Part shown: in pieces, positions 15,001 to 17,059 of the stretch
Layout: each line of letters begins with the position of its first letter
Numbering within the stretch: the first letter of the stretch is position 1
Assembly (NCBI GenBank): GCA_024277955.1
Contig: JAJRUE010000306.1
Span: forward strand, 1-17,059
DNA: 17,059 nt
DNA from: Alphaproteobacteria bacterium
GTDB lineage: Bacteria; Pseudomonadota; Alphaproteobacteria; Rhodobacterales; Rhodobacteraceae
Direction: 5' to 3'
Notes under the pieces: generated by a model
Seen by the model: only the letters and a program-made list of their open reading frames with translations
The model's database searches: none
Told to the model about the DNA's origin: nothing
Made by a program: the position numbers and the translations under genes

Positions 15001-15223
15001 CTTTGCCGGCCTCTTTCCGATCCTGACCGAAACCAGCCTGCAGGCGCAGATCCTGATCCCGCTGGTGGCCAGCCTGGCTTTCGGGCTGCTGGCGGCGGCG
15101 GTGATCGTGCTGTTCGTGCTGCCGGGGATGTATGCCATTCTCGACGACATGGGCCTGTCCAGCCTGGCGCAGGAACGGCGGCGGGAACGGCTCAAGGCGC
15201 AGCAGGCGGCAGAGGCGCGCTAG
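12089..15223 (+). CDS. RND efflux permease
   Basis: This 1044-residue proton-driven inner-membrane pump is full length for the family, with two large periplasmic loops and about 12 membrane helices. The first helix is near residues 10-30. In helix 4 the proton-relay pair is present: GLLMDDAIVIAEN, D394 and D395. In the helix-10 region the segment GVVVNNSILLVDF has Asn where AcrB-type pumps have the essential Lys (SAKNAI), so it belongs to a branch unlike AcrB. The start overlaps the adaptor stop (ATGA), confirming an operon. The second gene order (adaptor then permease) is standard. Substrates could be drugs, lipids or metabolites and cannot be deduced. Confidence 0.93.
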   Translation: MIRYFAEHRTASNLLMALFLITGFLAAPSLLRETFPKADPNEVEVSVVYPGARPEDVESAICERIESALDAVTDIQRQSCEAREGLARAVVKMREGANFQSFSADVSAEIEAIDDFPDRAEAPRTRALGLTEFVASVALTGPESRQDLQQMADDLRTRMLRFGGIPRVEIRGFATSELRVGLRDEALRRYGLSVSDVARAIEAASIDLPAGSIEARDETMLIRVAEERRTHDRLADLVLISTPEGGRVRLGEIATITRGFVHDNDRIIFDGRPAAILDVTKTRAEDSLDVIDALKDFVARERARLPADVTLEITSDGASVVRDRLKLVVVNGVQGLGLVFLVLWLFFGLRFSFWVAMGLPVSLAGGIALMALAGYSLNLMTTLGLLIVIGLLMDDAIVIAENIARKREQGLAPAEAAIQGAGQVFSNVLASFLTTAMIFGSLAFLAGDLGVVLRVVPVVMLFVLSVSLIEAFLILPRHLLHSLETPRREGGVRHRVEQSMDFVRERLVGPLVDLGIRWRYVVSGLTLAALLVSAAMLAGGWLKFTAFPELDGDTVVARVLLPQGTPASRTEEVIDRLVAGLWQVNDDMAPSQPGGADLVRHVTVFYGVNRDAFESGAHVATISADLLPSAERSLRPDEVMARWRAAVGPLADVIALKFDEPTIGPAGIDIDMRLKGDDLARLKAASVELQDWLWRYQGVTSVMDDLRPGKRELQVTLTSAAGPMGITAAMVADQLRAAYSGLTTNQLQIDGRRVEVNALLADADRSAPRRFDGFQVTRPDGTEVPLALVAKVEIGRGNARINHENGQRAVTVQGVIDTRIANANAIVGDTLARFMPDLLARYPDLTLDVEGQRAEATKTQKSMLRGFAVGLVGVFLLLSLQFRSFVEPVVVMLIIPLSLIGPIWGHLAMGLDFSMPSMLGFVALAGVVVNNSILLVDFVKHEHGASLTVAEAAARAARARFRAIFLTSLTTFAGLFPILTETSLQAQILIPLVASLAFGLLAAAVIVLFVLPGMYAILDDMGLSSLAQERRRERLKAQQAAEAR

Positions 15224-15282
15224 GGCAAAACCCGATCAAGCTGCACCGCCGGCGTGAAAGGCGCGACATATCTGACGCTTGG

Positions 15283-15305
15283 GGCGCGCGGGTTTCGCGC
15301 GCGCC
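15283..15305 (+). terminator. GC hairpin downstream of the RND operon
   Basis: GGCGCGCG (15283-15290), a 7-nt loop, and CGCGCGCC (15298-15305) form a strong stem 60 nt after the permease stop and 82 nt before the next gene. It lacks a T-run. A TTGACC at 15328-15333 just after it could be the -35 of a separate promoter for the next gene, but no clear -10 follows. Confidence 0.45.
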
Positions 15306-15386
15306 GGCCTGCCGGGCGCGAATTGTCTTGACCGCCGGGGCGGCGCGCTGTTGCATGGGGTTTGCCTGAGCGCGAAAGGGACCAGC

Positions 15387-16073
15387 ATGTGTTTTTCCGA
15401 ATCTGTCAGCCTGGGGGCTGGCGCGGTGTTGCTGGTGGGCGGGGCCTATGCGGTTCACAAGGCCTGGAACACGAACAAGCGCTATGTCCCGGTTTCGCTG
15501 ATGCCGGTCTTTGCCGGGTTGCAGCAGCTTTCCGAAGGGCTGGTCTGGGCCGGGATGGGCAATGGCGATCCGCAACTGGTGCAGACCAGCGCGCTGGTTT
15601 ACATTTTCTTCACCTGGTTCATGTGGCCGTTCTGGATACCGCTGTCGGTTTTCGCGCTGGAACCCCCGCAAAGCCGGCGCAAGTTCCTGTTTCTCGGCTT
15701 TGCCCTGGTCGGGTTCGGCTTTGGCATGATCCTGTATGTGCCGCATTTGCTGAAACCCGACTGGGTCGATGTCTCGATCAACCACGATTCGCTGGCCTAT
15801 GAAGGCACGATGCTGCTGGATTTCCTGTTGCCGCGTACCTTCACCAACGTGATGTATCTGGCGCTGATCATCGCGCCGCCGCTGTTGTCGCGCTACCGGC
15901 ACATGCGCTATTTCGGGCTGACGCTGATCGCGGTGACAACGGTGGATTACCTGTTCCTGCGCTATGCCTATATCTCGTTCTTCTGCCTGCTGGCCGGCGC
16001 CGCGACGGTGCATCTGATCTATATCATCTCGCGCAACCACTGTCGGCACGAATGCCCTGAGCTGTTCAGCTAG
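15387..16073 (+). CDS. DUF6629-like multi-pass membrane protein
   Basis: This 228-residue protein has about seven hydrophobic helices. It starts MCFSESVSLGAGAVLLVGG and has QQLSEGLVWAG in the second helix region, both reminiscent of the DUF6629 family (MCFS start, QQ-SEG-VW motif). The function of the family is not known to me. The C-terminus ends in a soluble Cys/His cluster, NHCRHECPELFS. The ATG at 15387 is chosen over an upstream in-frame ATG at 15279 because the family starts at MCFS and AAAGGGA precedes it at about 6 nt. It is convergent with the nuoN-like gene and seems a single-gene unit. Confidence 0.75.
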   Translation: MCFSESVSLGAGAVLLVGGAYAVHKAWNTNKRYVPVSLMPVFAGLQQLSEGLVWAGMGNGDPQLVQTSALVYIFFTWFMWPFWIPLSVFALEPPQSRRKFLFLGFALVGFGFGMILYVPHLLKPDWVDVSINHDSLAYEGTMLLDFLLPRTFTNVMYLALIIAPPLLSRYRHMRYFGLTLIAVTTVDYLFLRYAYISFFCLLAGAATVHLIYIISRNHCRHECPELFS

Positions 16074-16088
16074 CGCGCACCGCCGGCG

Positions 16089-16135
16089 CCGTTTTCTTTC
16101 AAAGAAAACGGTCCGAAATCTTTGAAAGATTTCGG
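16089..16135. repeat. Two adjacent perfect 23-bp palindromes (bidirectional hairpins)
   Basis: Palindrome 1 (16089-16111) has arms CCGTTTTCTTT/AAAGAAAACGG around a single C. Palindrome 2 (16113-16135) has arms CCGAAATCTTT/AAAGATTTCGG around a single G. They are separated by one base and share CCG ends and CTTT(C/G)AAAG centres. They lie between convergent genes, 3 nt beyond the nuoN-like stop, so they may act as terminators or RNA 3' ends for both strands. The centre sequences CTTTCAAAG and CTTTGAAAG are also reverse complements, allowing a longer alternative hairpin. Confidence 0.8.
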
Positions 16136-16138
16136 GGT

Positions 16139-17059
16139 CTAGCCGAGGAACAGCCGTGTCAGCAGCCCCATCCCCAGGGTGATCGCCAGCGCCGCGCCCC
16201 AGGCAACGGTTGCCGCCGGGTTGCGCGGTGGCGCTTTGCCTTCGCCCGGCTGGAACATCGGCACCACGACGCGCAGGTAGACCGCCAGCGACAGCACCGA
16301 ATTCAGGATCGCGATCACCGCCAGCCACAGGAACCCGACCTCAAGCGCCGCGCCGAACAGCAGCGCCTTGCCGAAAAAGCCGAAAAGCGGCGGGATGCCG
16401 GCAAGCGACAGCAAGAACACCACCATCGCCACCGCCAGCACCGGCGCGCGCCGGGCCAGCCCGCGGATCGCCTGCAGATCGCGCCCGGCCAGCAACACCA
16501 CCGCAAAGGCCCCGAGGTTCATCGCCGCATAGGCCGCGCCAAAGACGATCAGCGAACGCTCCGCCAGCGCGCTTTGGCCGACCGCCACGATCCCCAGCAG
16601 GAAATAGCCCGACTGCGCCACCGAGGAAAAGGCGATCAGCCGCACCAGGTTGGTCTGCACCAGCGCCGCCAGGTAGCCATAGGTCATGGTCAGCGCCGCC
16701 ACCGCCCCGATCGCCCATTGCCAGCCGGTTTCAATCGGCAGATCCCGCAAGGCCTGTGCCAGCGCGAATATCGCCGCGATCTTGGTCACCACCGACATGT
16801 AGGCGGCCACCGACACCGGCGCGCCGTCATAGGCGTCGGGCGCCCAGAAATGGAACGGCACCAGCGCCGCCTTGTAGCCCATGCCCACCAGCAGCGCGAT
16901 CAGCCCCGCCGCCGCCAGCACCGGCGCCTCACCCGCCCCGGCCAGCGCGCCGAACAGGGTGGACCCGGCGGCCGCATACCAGAAGGTCAGCCCGTAGGTC
17001 ATCACCGCGCCGGCGACCGAGCCGAACACCAGGAACTTCATCGAGGCCTCGGTGGCCGC
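16139..17059 (-). CDS. nuoN: NADH-quinone oxidoreductase subunit N-like antiporter protein (5' end beyond window)
   Basis: This is the C-terminal 306 codons of a proton-pumping antiporter-like membrane subunit of complex I. The frame is open to the right edge, so the true start is outside; the Met at 17041 is internal. Visible landmarks are TEASMKF with the family Glu of the ND2/NuoN helix, the broken-helix Lys motif GYKAALVPFHFWAPDAYDGA, VVTKIAAIF with a second Lys, and a Lys in FGFFGKALLF. About nine or ten hydrophobic helices are present. The segment IAFSSVAQSGYFLLGI differs from the usual SSIGH/SSIAH-GY form of most alphaproteobacterial NuoN, so it may be from a second, non-canonical complex I locus. 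Other nuo genes would lie to the right, upstream of it. Confidence 0.85.
   Translation of the reverse strand, partial: AATEASMKFLVFGSVAGAVMTYGLTFWYAAAGSTLFGALAGAGEAPVLAAAGLIALLVGMGYKAALVPFHFWAPDAYDGAPVSVAAYMSVVTKIAAIFALAQALRDLPIETGWQWAIGAVAALTMTYGYLAALVQTNLVRLIAFSSVAQSGYFLLGIVAVGQSALAERSLIVFGAAYAAMNLGAFAVVLLAGRDLQAIRGLARRAPVLAVAMVVFLLSLAGIPPLFGFFGKALLFGAALEVGFLWLAVIAILNSVLSLAVYLRVVVPMFQPGEGKAPPRNPAATVAWGAALAITLGMGLLTRLFLG

Overview
The base composition is GC-rich and the third codon positions are strongly G/C. The protein repertoire (tripartite TRAP transporter, HupR-type regulator, NuoN, an RND pump, a DUF6629-like membrane protein) suggests a chromosome of an alphaproteobacterium, most likely a member of the Rhodobacteraceae. 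That assignment is inference from gene content and style, not from a marker gene.

Left part (1-2408, all minus strand): a hydrogen-oxidation locus cut by the window edge. In transcription order it holds an NtrC-family regulator resembling HupR/HoxA, a small Cys-rich zinc-ribbon protein overlapping its 3' end, a 268-nt leader with tandem and inverted repeats, and the N-terminal half of a group 2a-like [NiFe]-hydrogenase small subunit. The large subunit and maturation genes would lie beyond position 1. The regulator has an altered sigma54-contact loop (GGFPGA), which suggests HupR-like rather than classical sigma54-dependent activation.

Scar region (2409-4673): about 2.3 kb of accessory DNA. 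It holds the 3'-like remnant of an unrecognised gene, an intact parDE-type toxin-antitoxin pair with a textbook palindromic operator and promoter, and a signal-peptide TPR/Sel1 gene cut short. The cut gene runs directly into an internally deleted remnant of a phage/plasmid primase-helicase. An AT-rich stretch with overlapping palindromes and the TRAP promoter region follow. This looks like the decayed footprint of a mobile element.

Middle (4674-10437, plus strand): one probable operon. It has a Tat-exported TRAP solute-binding protein, an intercistronic hairpin, the small and large TRAP membrane subunits, an amidase-signature hydrolase translationally coupled to the large subunit, a 76-residue two-helix membrane protein, and a D-2-hydroxyacid dehydrogenase (glyoxylate/hydroxypyruvate reductase type). 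Together they suggest uptake of an organic acid or amide, hydrolysis in the cytoplasm and redox conversion of a 2-oxo/2-hydroxy acid. The substrate cannot be read from sequence alone.

Right part (10438-17059): a promoter region with repeated TGTCGCA(C/T)CC boxes leads into a two-gene RND efflux operon (membrane fusion protein, then permease, 4-nt overlap). A DUF6629-like membrane protein follows. Two adjacent perfect 23-bp palindromes sit between it and a convergent, 5'-truncated nuoN-like gene at the right edge.

No rRNA, tRNA, CRISPR array or intact insertion sequence was seen. The strongest candidates for something undescribed are the small zinc-ribbon protein in the hydrogenase locus, the repeat-rich hydrogenase leader, the fused gene remnants and the paired palindromes before nuoN.
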